Assembly (NCBI GenBank): GCA_036513415.1
Contig: DATBZA010000107.1
Coordinates: 1-64,000 of the forward strand
DNA from: 40CM-4-68-19 sp036513415
GTDB lineage: Bacteria; Myxococcota; Myxococcia; Myxococcales; 40CM-4-68-19
Reading direction: 5' to 3'
DNA length: 64,000 nt
The translations under genes were made by a program, and so were the position numbers. Numbering within the stretch: position 1 is the stretch's first letter; every line of letters begins with the position of its first letter. This document shows, piece by piece, positions 43,031 through 50,837 of this stretch. Below the pieces are notes generated by a model that worked only from the letters and a program-made list of their open reading frames with translations, ran no database searches and had not been told where the DNA came from.

Positions 43031-43597
43031 ATGACGAGCCGTCATCCCCTTGCCGCCCCGGCGGCGATCATGCTTGCGCTCACCGCCTGCGCATCCGTCG
43101 ACGTGCGCACGGTGACGAGCCCGGCCGCGAACCTGGGCGGGTTGCACACGTTCGCCGTCATGCCGCAACCGGAACGGCGATCGGCCGAGGCGCATCCGAC
43201 GACCGACCCGATGCTGGTGAATTCCATCAGCAACCGCGCGTTGCGCACCGACCTCGTCACGGGATTCCAAAACCGCGGCTACGTGCTTTCCGACCATCCG
43301 GACTTCGCGGTCGCGTACTATGCATCGGCGAGTGAAAAGCTGGACGTCGCAGAGTGGGATTATGGCTACCGGTATGATCCGCTCTGGTGGTCCGACCCTG
43401 GGCCCTACCCGCCGGCGGTCACATACACCGAGGGGACCGTCATCGTCGACGTGATCAATCCCAGCACCAAGGAGCTGCTCTGGCGCGGACAGGGAGTGGC
43501 CCGGGTGTCGGATGACCAGGGGCAGTACGAGCAGGACCTGGGGAAGACGGTCACGGCGATCCTCGACAAGTTCCCGCGGGCGGCGGGGGGTTCGTAG
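43031..43597 (+). CDS. DUF4136 lipoprotein
   Basis: The 188-residue product has a lipoprotein signal with lipobox LTAC (ALTACASVDVRTV) and a DUF4136 domain with LGGLHTFAVMPQPERRSAEA, RGYVLSDHPDFAVAYYASAS and the C-terminal LWRGQGVARVSDDQGQYEQD. Members are outer-membrane or periplasmic lipoproteins of unknown role. GGAGGAAATC directly precedes ATG 43,031. A near-perfect sigma-54 promoter lies immediately upstream, so it should depend on an NtrC-type activator. The next gene, a sensor kinase, is convergent and 2 bases away. Confidence 0.9.
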   Translation: MTSRHPLAAPAAIMLALTACASVDVRTVTSPAANLGGLHTFAVMPQPERRSAEAHPTTDPMLVNSISNRALRTDLVTGFQNRGYVLSDHPDFAVAYYASASEKLDVAEWDYGYRYDPLWWSDPGPYPPAVTYTEGTVIVDVINPSTKELLWRGQGVARVSDDQGQYEQDLGKTVTAILDKFPRAAGGS

Positions 43598-43599
43598 AC

Positions 43600-45993
43600 C
43601 TACGCCCCTCGCGGAGCGGCAGGCAGCGTAAACCGCATGGTGGCGCCGGGACCGTCGTTTGGCGCCGCCCAGATCTTCCCGCCGTGCATCTCGACGATCG
43701 AGCGACTGACGGAGAGTCCCATGCCCAGGCCGGCGGGCTTCGTCGAGAAGAATGCCTCGAAGATCCGCTCCGCCTGCTCCCGGTCGATCCCGCGGCCACA
43801 ATCCCTCACCTCGACCAGCACGCCGCCCGAGGCCTCGCGCCGCGATCCCACCGTCAACTCGGCCGACCTGCCCGTCACGTCGGCCATTGCATCACGAGCG
43901 TTGAGGATCAGGTTGACGAGCACCTGCTGCAGCTGGACCCGATCGCCCACGACGACCGGGAGATCGTCGTTCAGCTCGGTGCGGATGGCGACTCGTTGCC
44001 GTTCCAGCTCCGTGCGCGTGAACCCGAGCGCTTCACGAATGACGTCGTTGACGTCCAGCGCATTCCGGTCCGTCGTGCCTCTCTTCACGAGGGCGCGAAT
44101 GCGTGCGAGGACCTGGCCGGCGCGCTCGCCGTCCTTCACCACGCGCTGCGCTGCCCCCCGGGCTTCGTCCAGGTTTGGCGGGTCGGCGGCGAGCCAGCGC
44201 CGGCAGGCATTGCCGTTCATCACTAGCGCAGCAAGCGGCTGGTTGACCTCGTGCGCGATCGAAGCGGTGATCTCTCCCAACATCGTCACGCGAGTGACCC
44301 GCGCGAGCTCCGCCTGCGCCTCGCGCAATGCTTCCCAGGCCTGCATGTGCTCGGTGAGATCGCGAGCGATGACGAGTGCCGACTCCACCCGATCCGAGGC
44401 CGGCCGCAGGGGCGTATAGCTGACCGACAGGTAACGCCGGCCGAGGCCCTTGGAGCTGACCCAGGCCGCATAGCTGAGATCTTCTCCCGCGAAGCACCGG
44501 TTCAGTGCCGGCCCCACCCTTTGCTCCAAGCCGTCCGTGTCCAGCAGCTCAGACAAGTGCGTACCGACTGCGCTCTCGGCAGGCAATCCCCAAATCCGCC
44601 CCATTCCGGCGTTGGCGCGTTGACACCGGTAATCTCTTCCGATGATGCAAACGCCATCCGGTGAAGCCTCGAATACCTGCGCGGTCAGATATTGGGCCCG
44701 TTTACGCTCGGTGATGTCGGTGAGCGTCACGAGGACGTTGTCGAGACGTGCGGGCGGTGGTGGGAAGGTGGCCGTGACCAGGACCGTGAGCTTCTCCCCC
44801 TTGAGGGTCCGGAGATCGCTCTCGGCCTCGAAGGACGTCCGGCCCTCGGCGATCGCGATCAGCTCGCCCTCAAAGACCTTTCGCGTCTCGGGCACGAACA
44901 CCTTGTCCAGCGACACCAGGAGCTCATCCTTGCTGTCCGCCGCAAACAACTCGAGCGTGACGTCGTTGACGTCCACGATCTTCACCATCGAGATCGCCTG
45001 GTCCACGAATTCCGGGTGGGCGGCGACGTACTCGCGAAAATCCTCGATGCCGTCTGCCTTCGACTCGTCGATCGCCGCCTTGATCTGAGAGAAATCTTCT
45101 TGCCAGATGGACACGCTGACCATCTGGAAGATGTGTCGATATCTCCTCTCGCTTTCGAGCAGCTTCTGTTCGGCGCGTTTGCGCTCGGTGATGTCGTTGT
45201 TGGTCTCCAGCACCCCGGCCGGCCGTCCCTGCTGGTCGCGCTGCAAGGACCAGCGGCTCGCCACCACCACCTGCGTGCCGTCGCGTTTCGTATGGACGAG
45301 CTCCCCTTCCCATTGACCGGTCCGGTAGAGCTCGGCTTCGATCTCCGGGAGTTGTGCGGGGAAGGCGGTCTGCGTGAGTTGATGGGAGACGCGTCCGACT
45401 GCCTCCGCCCCCGACCACCCGTACCGCTCCGCCGCGCCCCGGTTCCAGTACGTGATGACATCGTTCAGGTCGCGCACGAAGACCGAGTCGTGCGTCAGAT
45501 CGAGGAGGCTCGCCTGCTTGTAGGCCTCCGCCTCCACCCGCCGGCGCTCGAGGACCTCGGCCTGCAGCCTCTCGTTTGCGAGGGCGAGGTCACCGATCCT
45601 CGCCGTCAAGTCGTCGTGCGCCTTTTGCAGCTCCGCTTTCGTGCGTCGCTGTGTCCCGGTGATCCAGGCGACGAGCAAAGCCGAGAGCGCGAAGACGAGG
45701 AGGTACCACGCGTCGTCGATCGTGACGGGCCGGAAGATCCGTCGCGGCGCCATGATGAAATGATCCATGGCCAGGAGCGAGAGGCCGGCGGCGAATAGAC
45801 CGGGGCCGATGCCACCGTACCAAGCGGTCACGATGATCGCGGGAATGAACGGTGTGCCGCGAATCCCCGGGCGGTTGAGCGCCAGCGTGGTGAGCAATGC
45901 CAGAGCGACGCTCGCGATCGCTACGCCATATCTCAGAATCAACGAGACCGATCGGCCGGGTGCCCGAAGGCGACTCCAAATCGCTCCGCTCAT
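43600..45993 (-). CDS. Membrane PAS histidine kinase with KdpD-like N-terminal membrane domain
   Basis: The 797-residue product (from ATG 45,993) has four membrane helices in a DUF4118-like region (about residues 15-110), a coiled coil, three PAS domains (about 160-285, 290-430 and 435-555), a HisKA domain with His in SIAHEVNQPLAALVMNGNAC (about 590) and a HATPase (DCGRGIDREQAERIFEAFFS). It is FixL-like in its kinase core and lies two genes from the cluster of response regulators at 48.1-50.6 kb, which are its most likely partners. A longer frame to 46,125 is possible but its N-terminal residues are Arg-rich and unlike a signal. Confidence 0.85.
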   Translation of the reverse strand: MSGAIWSRLRAPGRSVSLILRYGVAIASVALALLTTLALNRPGIRGTPFIPAIIVTAWYGGIGPGLFAAGLSLLAMDHFIMAPRRIFRPVTIDDAWYLLVFALSALLVAWITGTQRRTKAELQKAHDDLTARIGDLALANERLQAEVLERRRVEAEAYKQASLLDLTHDSVFVRDLNDVITYWNRGAAERYGWSGAEAVGRVSHQLTQTAFPAQLPEIEAELYRTGQWEGELVHTKRDGTQVVVASRWSLQRDQQGRPAGVLETNNDITERKRAEQKLLESERRYRHIFQMVSVSIWQEDFSQIKAAIDESKADGIEDFREYVAAHPEFVDQAISMVKIVDVNDVTLELFAADSKDELLVSLDKVFVPETRKVFEGELIAIAEGRTSFEAESDLRTLKGEKLTVLVTATFPPPPARLDNVLVTLTDITERKRAQYLTAQVFEASPDGVCIIGRDYRCQRANAGMGRIWGLPAESAVGTHLSELLDTDGLEQRVGPALNRCFAGEDLSYAAWVSSKGLGRRYLSVSYTPLRPASDRVESALVIARDLTEHMQAWEALREAQAELARVTRVTMLGEITASIAHEVNQPLAALVMNGNACRRWLAADPPNLDEARGAAQRVVKDGERAGQVLARIRALVKRGTTDRNALDVNDVIREALGFTRTELERQRVAIRTELNDDLPVVVGDRVQLQQVLVNLILNARDAMADVTGRSAELTVGSRREASGGVLVEVRDCGRGIDREQAERIFEAFFSTKPAGLGMGLSVSRSIVEMHGGKIWAAPNDGPGATMRFTLPAAPRGA

Positions 45994-46115
45994 GCGCGCA
46001 GCCCAAGAGGAGTGTCTGGAGGCTGGCGGGCCGCTCACGTCCCTCACGAGCCCCGAGCATAGCCGCCGGCCTCGCACCACGCCATTCCGGCGCGCTCCTT
46101 GCACTCCTCGTCGTG

Positions 46116-46583
46116 ATGACGACACGTCCTCCGGTGCCTCCGTTCACTCAGGAATCAGCCGCTCAGAAAGTACGATTGGCCGAAGATGGCTGGAACTCCC
46201 GCGATCCGGAGAAGGTCGCCCTGGCCTATACGCCGGATTCGCGCTGGAGGAACCGCTCGGAGTTCGTCAACGGAAGGCAGGAGATCGTCGCCTTTCTTGC
46301 GCGCAAGTGGAACAAAGAGCTGGACTATCGGCTGATCAAGGAGCTTTGGGTCTTCGGGGGACCTCGGATCGCAGTCCGCTTCGCGTATGAGTGGCACGAT
46401 GACTCTGGGAATTGGTACCGCTCGTACGGCAATGAGAACTGGGAATTCGACGAGAATGGCCTGATGCGGTTGCGGCTGGCCTGCATCAATGATCTTCCCA
46501 TCAGGGAATCGGACCGGAAGTATCGCTGGACCCTGGGCCGACGTCCGGATGGTCATCCGGGATTGACCGACCTTGGTCTCTAG
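46116..46583 (+). CDS. DUF1348 / SnoaL-like NTF2-fold protein
   Basis: The 155-residue product is a complete DUF1348 protein with the NTF2-like cone fold: QKVRLAEDGWNSRDPEKVAL, PDSRWRNRSEFVNGRQEIVA, IAVRFAYEWHDDSGNWYRSY and ENWEFDENGLMRLRLACIND. These small domains bind or transform small ligands; the family function is not settled. The start at ATG 46,116 is divergent from the PAS kinase (122 bases between starts). Its only neighbour in the same direction is the OmpA-like gene. Confidence 0.85.
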   Translation: MTTRPPVPPFTQESAAQKVRLAEDGWNSRDPEKVALAYTPDSRWRNRSEFVNGRQEIVAFLARKWNKELDYRLIKELWVFGGPRIAVRFAYEWHDDSGNWYRSYGNENWEFDENGLMRLRLACINDLPIRESDRKYRWTLGRRPDGHPGLTDLGL

Positions 46584-46604
46584 CCCCGGCGCCGCAGCCA
46601 ACTC

Positions 46605-46615
46605 AGGGGCTACGC
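46605..46615 (+). promoter_or_regulatory. Shared 11-bp upstream element, copy 2 (before the OmpA-like gene)
   Basis: AGGGGCTACGC, identical to 35,400-35,410. It lies about 54 bases upstream of the sigma-54 promoter at 46,659, a position compatible with an activator site. GTTCCAGGC (46,653-46,661) is also shared and overlaps the -24 element. Confidence 0.4.
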
Positions 46616-46658
46616 TTGAGCGAGGTCATTCGGCAGTTCCGGTGTGAGATGCCGTTCC

Positions 46659-46674
46659 AGGCATCACTCTTGCT
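46659..46674 (+). promoter_or_regulatory. Sigma-54 promoter before the OmpA/Pal-like lipoprotein
   Basis: AGGCATCACTCTTGCT has the GG-N10-GC spacing, GGCA and a perfect TTGCT; the first T of the consensus is A. The start would lie near 46,685, about 48 bases before ATG 46,733. Confidence 0.65.
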
Positions 46675-46732
46675 AGGTCCACTTGCAACCGGGCGCAGGA
46701 AAGCCGCTGTCCCCGGACTCAAGGAGTGCGCA

Positions 46733-47266
46733 ATGAAATCGATCTGGATCTTCGCTGCCGCTGTATTGGCCGCCGCTGCCTGCTCGCATGCGCAGCCGCC
46801 TCCTTCCGCCTCAACGCAGCCGGCTGTGGAAGCAGCTCCGCCCCCCGCGCCGCCCGTTCCTGCCGTGGCAGAGGAACCGGCGCCGGCTCCGCGAACCGTG
46901 GAGGTGGAGATCGTCGCAACCAGCGTCTACTTCGACTTCGACAGCTCCGAGCTGAGCCCGGAAACGCGAACCACGCTGCAGACGTTCTTCGAGCTGGCGC
47001 GGCAGCGCCCGGACAAGGACCTTCGCATCGAGGGGAATTGCGACGAACGTGGCACGCGGGAGTACAACCTGGCGCTCGGGCAGAGGCGCGCCGATGCCGC
47101 GAAAAGCTACCTCGTGAACCTCGGCCTGGATGCATCGCGCATCACGGCGATCAGCTTCGGCAAGGAGCGGCCGCGCGCGCTCGGAGACGACGAGGCGGCC
47201 TGGAGGCAGAACCGTCGCGATGATCTGATGGCGGCAACGGAGGCCGTGAGCCAGGCGTCCCGCTGA
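46733..47266 (+). CDS. OmpA-family peptidoglycan-associated lipoprotein (Pal-like)
   Basis: The 177-residue product has a lipoprotein signal (IFAAAVLAAAACSHAQ, Cys about 17), a Pro/Ala/Glu-rich linker (about 20-60) and an OmpA-C domain with VYFDFDSSELSPETRTTLQT, LRIEGNCDERGTREYNLALG and RADAAKSYLVNLGLDASRIT. The conserved Asp and Arg of the diaminopimelate pocket appear in the NCDERGTREYN region. It should tether the outer membrane to peptidoglycan. No tolB gene adjoins, so it need not be the housekeeping Pal. AAGGAG is 6 bases before ATG 46,733, and a sigma-54 promoter is upstream. Confidence 0.88.
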   Translation: MKSIWIFAAAVLAAAACSHAQPPPSASTQPAVEAAPPPAPPVPAVAEEPAPAPRTVEVEIVATSVYFDFDSSELSPETRTTLQTFFELARQRPDKDLRIEGNCDERGTREYNLALGQRRADAAKSYLVNLGLDASRITAISFGKERPRALGDDEAAWRQNRRDDLMAATEAVSQASR

Positions 47267-47431
47267 GTCACGCTTGCCGCCCCTGTTTCAGTGGTCGTGC
47301 CGGGGCGACGTTGCACAGAGATCCGACACCCCATGTCGATGAATCGATCAAAGAAGGCGCTCTCTTCGAATTCTGAAGGCTTTGTGACCGCCGGGTCGTT
47401 GGTCCGGATCCTGCTTCCCTGCTGCCCTGAA

Positions 47432-48034
47432 ATGATGATCTCGCCCAAGCAGCTCGACGACTCCGTTGCGTCCGACCAGTCGCTGGCTGATCGCGCCCGG
47501 AGAGGGAGCGGGGCGGCGTTCGCCGCGCTCGCAACGCGGCACCGCGAGGCGGTGTACGCGATCACGAGGAACATGTGCGCGACCTCGGGCGACGCTGAAG
47601 AGGCGCTCAAGCAGGCTTTCCTTTCCGCCTGGCGCGAGCTCGCGTCCTTTCCAGCGGGTGCGAAGTTCACGACGTGGCTGTATCGGATCGCCATGAAGAC
47701 CGCATTGGCGGAGCGGCAGCGCGATCCCCGCAGGGCTTCCGGCTCGCTGGAGCCATTCCTGCCTGGTTTCGACCGCGCAGGCCGTCTCGTCTCCAGCAAC
47801 GGTCGCCGGCCCGAGCTTGACGGCAGCTCTTCGGAGCCGATTCAAATCACGGGACTGCTCCGCGAGGCGCTCGAATGCATCGACGAACAGACTCGCGGTG
47901 CATTCGTCCTGCGCGACCTTCTCCTGCTGCCGGTCGACGAGGTGGCCGCCATCCTTCAAACCTCGCCGCAGGCGGTCCGTCGAGACGCGCATCGGGCTCG
48001 CCTGATGCTCTGTGGATTCCTCAATCAGCTTTGA
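47432..48034 (+). CDS. ECF-type RNA polymerase sigma factor
   Basis: The 200-residue product has sigma region 2 (DRARRGSGAAFAALATRHRE, TRNMCATSGDAEEALKQAFL, FTTWLYRIAMKTAL) and region 4 (IDEQTRGAFVLRDLLLLPVD with helix-turn-helix EVAAILQTSPQAVRRDAHRA). It looks complete and functional, unlike the more degenerate homologue at 24.2 kb. No anti-sigma gene is adjacent. The start is uncertain: ATG 47,432 is chosen by alignment with that homologue; earlier in-frame starts reach back to 47,291 and lack good ribosome sites. Confidence 0.8.
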   Translation: MMISPKQLDDSVASDQSLADRARRGSGAAFAALATRHREAVYAITRNMCATSGDAEEALKQAFLSAWRELASFPAGAKFTTWLYRIAMKTALAERQRDPRRASGSLEPFLPGFDRAGRLVSSNGRRPELDGSSSEPIQITGLLREALECIDEQTRGAFVLRDLLLLPVDEVAAILQTSPQAVRRDAHRARLMLCGFLNQL

Positions 48035-48100
48035 CGCCGGGGTCGACGCGGCGGAGATGCGTTCCCGGTTCCTGACGTTCCGCGGTTCCTGCGAGCGGCC

Positions 48101-49471
48101 TCACTCTGGGATGATCGGGCCGTACTTCTTCAACCGCTCGATGAGCGATCCGCGGCTCAGGCCCAGGCGTCGCGCGGCCTCCGACTGGTTTCCGCCGACC
48201 GCGGTCATCGTCCGGCCGATCAGGCTGCGCTCCACCGCCTCGACGTGGTCGCGGAGACTGAGCTTCCGGTCGAGCTGTCCCCCCATACCCTCTCCGCCCG
48301 TCTGAACGGTGTCCCGGGGGAGCCAGCTCTCGTCCGCCGAGAGCACCTCGGTGTCGGAGACAATCACCCACCGTTCGATCACGTTCTGTAGCTCTCGAAT
48401 GTTGCCCGGCCAGGAGTACGTCCGCAGCATCTCCAGGGTCTTCTCATCCACAGCGCGCACCTTCTTCTCCGCTCGACCCGCATGGAGGCGAATGAAGTGC
48501 TCGACCAGCAGGGGGATGTCCTCTCGTCGCTCCCGCAGGGGCGGGACCTCGATGGGAAACACGTTGAGCCGGTAGAACAGGTCGCTGCGAAAGGTGCCGG
48601 CGGCAATCGCAGCCTGCAAGTCACGATTGGTGGCCGCGATCACCCGCACGTCGACCCGGATCGGTTGATTCCCGCCCACCCGCTCGAATTCGCGCTCTTG
48701 CAGGACCCGCAAGAGAGCAATCTGGGTCTCCGCGGGAAGGTCGCCGACCTCGTCCAGGAAGATCGTTCCTCCTTCCGCCAGCTCGAAACGGCCCCGGCGC
48801 TGCTGCAGCGCTCCCGTGAACGCTCCCTTCTCGTGACCGAACAACTCGGAGGCGATCAGCGAGGGCTGGATGGCGGCACAATTCACGCTGACGAGTGGTC
48901 GCGAGGACCGCTGCGACCGGCTGTGGATTGCATGCGCTACCAGCTCCTTCCCCGTCCCCGTCTCTCCCAGGATCAGCACCGTCGATTCCGTCGGCGCGAC
49001 GCTCGCCACCCGATTCAGAACCGTCTTCAACGAGGCGCTGGTGCCCACGACGCTCTCTGGAGCGTGCTTCGCAGCTTTCTTCCCCCTGTTCGGGACCTGG
49101 TAGCGGACGATCGCTTGCCGGATGGCCGCCAGCAGGGCCTCATCGTCGAAAGGCTTGGTGAAGAACTCGAAGGCTCCGGACTTCATGGCTCGCACGGACA
49201 TGGGGATGTCCCCGTGACCGGTGAGAAAGATGATGGGAATCTGGAGATCGGCCTTGGCGAGCTCCTGTTGCAGATCCAGCCCGCTCAGCCCCGGCAGTCT
49301 CACATCCAGCACCAGACAGCTCGGCACCTCGTTCCGCGGCCTGACCAGGAAGTCTTGCGCCGACTTGAACGTCTCCACTCTTAGCCCCGCCGACCGGATC
49401 AGACTTGCCACGGACTCGCGCACCGCCACATCGTCATCCACGACGTAGACGGGAGGATATGTCTCGCTCAT
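48101..49471 (-). CDS. NtrC-type sigma-54-dependent response regulator (FixJ-like receiver)
   Basis: The 456-residue product has a FixJ-like receiver (VYVVDDDVAVRESVASLIRS; phospho-Asp in CLVLDVRLPGLSGLDL; Lys in FFTKPFDDEALL), an AAA+ domain with Walker A GETGTGKELV, the GAFTGA loop, Walker B GGTIFLDEVGDL, and a Fis helix-turn-helix (GNQSEAARRLGLSRGSLIER). It is the third sigma-54 activator in the window and the one nearest the sigma-54 promoters at 41-47 kb, making it the prime candidate for their control. AAAGGTGG precedes ATG 49,471. It follows the receiver-only gene by 68 bases in the same direction. Confidence 0.94.
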   Translation of the reverse strand: MSETYPPVYVVDDDVAVRESVASLIRSAGLRVETFKSAQDFLVRPRNEVPSCLVLDVRLPGLSGLDLQQELAKADLQIPIIFLTGHGDIPMSVRAMKSGAFEFFTKPFDDEALLAAIRQAIVRYQVPNRGKKAAKHAPESVVGTSASLKTVLNRVASVAPTESTVLILGETGTGKELVAHAIHSRSQRSSRPLVSVNCAAIQPSLIASELFGHEKGAFTGALQQRRGRFELAEGGTIFLDEVGDLPAETQIALLRVLQEREFERVGGNQPIRVDVRVIAATNRDLQAAIAAGTFRSDLFYRLNVFPIEVPPLRERREDIPLLVEHFIRLHAGRAEKKVRAVDEKTLEMLRTYSWPGNIRELQNVIERWVIVSDTEVLSADESWLPRDTVQTGGEGMGGQLDRKLSLRDHVEAVERSLIGRTMTAVGGNQSEAARRLGLSRGSLIERLKKYGPIIPE

Positions 49472-49539
49472 GGGCCACCTTTCCTCGACCGGAGCGCGGC
49501 GATCACCGAGCTCTACCCACTCTCCGATCATCCATCGCA

Positions 49540-49917
49540 TCACATCATTTTCGGACTCAGGGCTGCCTGGACCGCACTCAGCAGCGCTTCCTCGCTGAAT
49601 GGTTTGAGCAAGAAATCCACCGCGCCCCCTCTCAGAGCTCGCGACCGCAGCTGTTCATCTCCATGTGCGGTGATGAAGATGACCGGCATCTGCGGATGGC
49701 TGGCCACGAGACGGCTCTGCAACTCGAACCCGCTCATTCCGGGCATGCGCACGTCGAGGATCAAGCAGTCTGTCTCGCGCAGACGATCCGAGCTCAGGAA
49801 CTCCTCGGCCGAGGCAAACACCACCACTCCGAAGCTGACGGACCTGAGCAAGCCCCCGACGGAGTCGCGCACGGAGTTGTCGTCATCGACGATCGAAATG
49901 AGAGGAGTGTTCGCCAT
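49540..49917 (-). CDS. Single-domain response regulator receiver
   Basis: The 125-residue product is a receiver domain only: LISIVDDDNSVRDSVGGLLR, phospho-Asp in CLILDVRMPGMSGFEL (about residue 52), Thr in FITAHGDEQL and Lys in FLLKPFSEEA. No output domain follows. It may act as a phosphate sink or a relay between kinase and regulator. The gene is 54 bases downstream of the tandem palindromes at 49,971-50,017 and may be controlled by them. The start is ATG 49,917; GTG 49,932 is an alternative with AAGGGA too close to it. Confidence 0.85.
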   Translation of the reverse strand: MANTPLISIVDDDNSVRDSVGGLLRSVSFGVVVFASAEEFLSSDRLRETDCLILDVRMPGMSGFELQSRLVASHPQMPVIFITAHGDEQLRSRALRGGAVDFLLKPFSEEALLSAVQAALSPKMM

Positions 49918-49970
49918 CTGGGACCGATTCACTCCCTTATGATCGGCGTTCCGATGAGGAGATCAATTAC

Positions 49971-50017
49971 ACCAAGGTATAGGCCGCTCCTATATACCAA
50001 GGTATAGGCAGCTCCTA
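49971..50017. promoter_or_regulatory. Tandem palindromic operators, 25-bp spacing
   Basis: Two copies of a 22-base repeat (49,971-49,992 and 49,996-50,017; 21 of 22 bases identical) contain the palindromes TACACC-AA-GGTATA and TATACC-AA-GGTATA, with centres exactly 25 bases apart. The second copy overlaps the last codons of the fixJ-like gene. They lie upstream of the receiver-only gene and look like sites for a dimeric LuxR/FixJ-type regulator. Confidence 0.65.
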
Positions 50018-50644
50018 GCCCTTCTTGTCGCGCCGTATCCCCAACTTCTCGGCCATCCTGACCAGATCCGCCAGGGAGCCTGCGCGCATCTTCTGCATCA
50101 CCTGTCCCCGATGGACTTTGACGGTGACGATGCTGGTACCCAGCTCGGCGGCGACCTGCTTGTTGAGCAGCCCCGAGACTACCCGTTCCATCACTTCCCG
50201 CTCACGCGGCGTCAGCGATCCATACCGGCCTTTCAACTCGCCCATCTCCGCTTGCCGCTGGCGTGTGTCCCGATCGCGCTCGATCGCCCGTGCGATGGCA
50301 TCCAGAAGCTCCCCGTCGGCGACCGGCTTGGTCAAGAACTCCAGGGCCCCTGCTTTCATCGCTCGCACCGACGTGGGAACATCGCCATGCCCCGTGATGA
50401 ACACGACTGGAATCTCCAGGTTGAGCTCGCGCATCCGGGATTGGAGATCCAGCCCACTCAGGCCCGGCATCCGGACATCGAGCACCAGGCAGCTGGGAAC
50501 ATCGGCGGGCGCGCGGGCCAGGAACTCTTGCGCCGTAGCAAAGGTCTCGGCGTTCAGGCCCGCCGACCGGATCAGGCCTGCGAGTGCCTCTCGAATCGAC
50601 GCATCGTCGTCCACCACGAACACGGTTGCGTCCGGCTTCGGCAT
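50015..50644 (-). CDS. FixJ/NarL-family response regulator
   Basis: The 209-residue product has a receiver (VFVVDDDASIREALAGLIRS; phospho-Asp in CLVLDVRMPGLSGLDLQ, about 57; Lys in FLTKPVADGELL) and a LuxR-type helix-turn-helix (LTPREREVMERVVSGLLNKQ followed by VAAELGTSIVTVKVHRGQVM). It is a DNA-binding response regulator of the FixJ group. The FixL-like kinases at 36.2 or 43.6 kb may phosphorylate it. Its 3' end overlaps the tandem palindromes, suggesting that it or a relative controls the next gene. ATG 50,644 begins the conserved MPKPDATVFVVDDD. Confidence 0.93.
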   Translation of the reverse strand: MPKPDATVFVVDDDASIREALAGLIRSAGLNAETFATAQEFLARAPADVPSCLVLDVRMPGLSGLDLQSRMRELNLEIPVVFITGHGDVPTSVRAMKAGALEFLTKPVADGELLDAIARAIERDRDTRQRQAEMGELKGRYGSLTPREREVMERVVSGLLNKQVAAELGTSIVTVKVHRGQVMQKMRAGSLADLVRMAEKLGIRRDKKG

Positions 50645-50837
50645 GGCAGTCCCTGCTAGCAGTTGAAGCGAACAAGCATCCCAGGGTCGAGGCCTGCCCT
50701 CCTGGGCGTGCAATATCCAAATGTACTCGAACACCGTTGCGTTCGCAGCTGCGCCAGCGCACGATTTTTGCAAGCTGCTCGGAAGCCGTGTTCACCTTTG
50801 TGACAGTTATCGTCGGGTGATCAGATTGGAGCCCCAC

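Noticed and set aside
47299..47314. Sigma-54-like CCGGGGCGACGTTGCA before the ECF sigma gene
   Set aside because: TTGCA is fine but GG to GC spacing is off by one with the GG, and CG stands at the correct spacing.
50757..50772. Sigma-54-like GCGCACGATTTTTGCA before the DUF305 gene
   Set aside because: Good CACG and TTGCA, but the invariant -24 GG reads CG; too weak to call.
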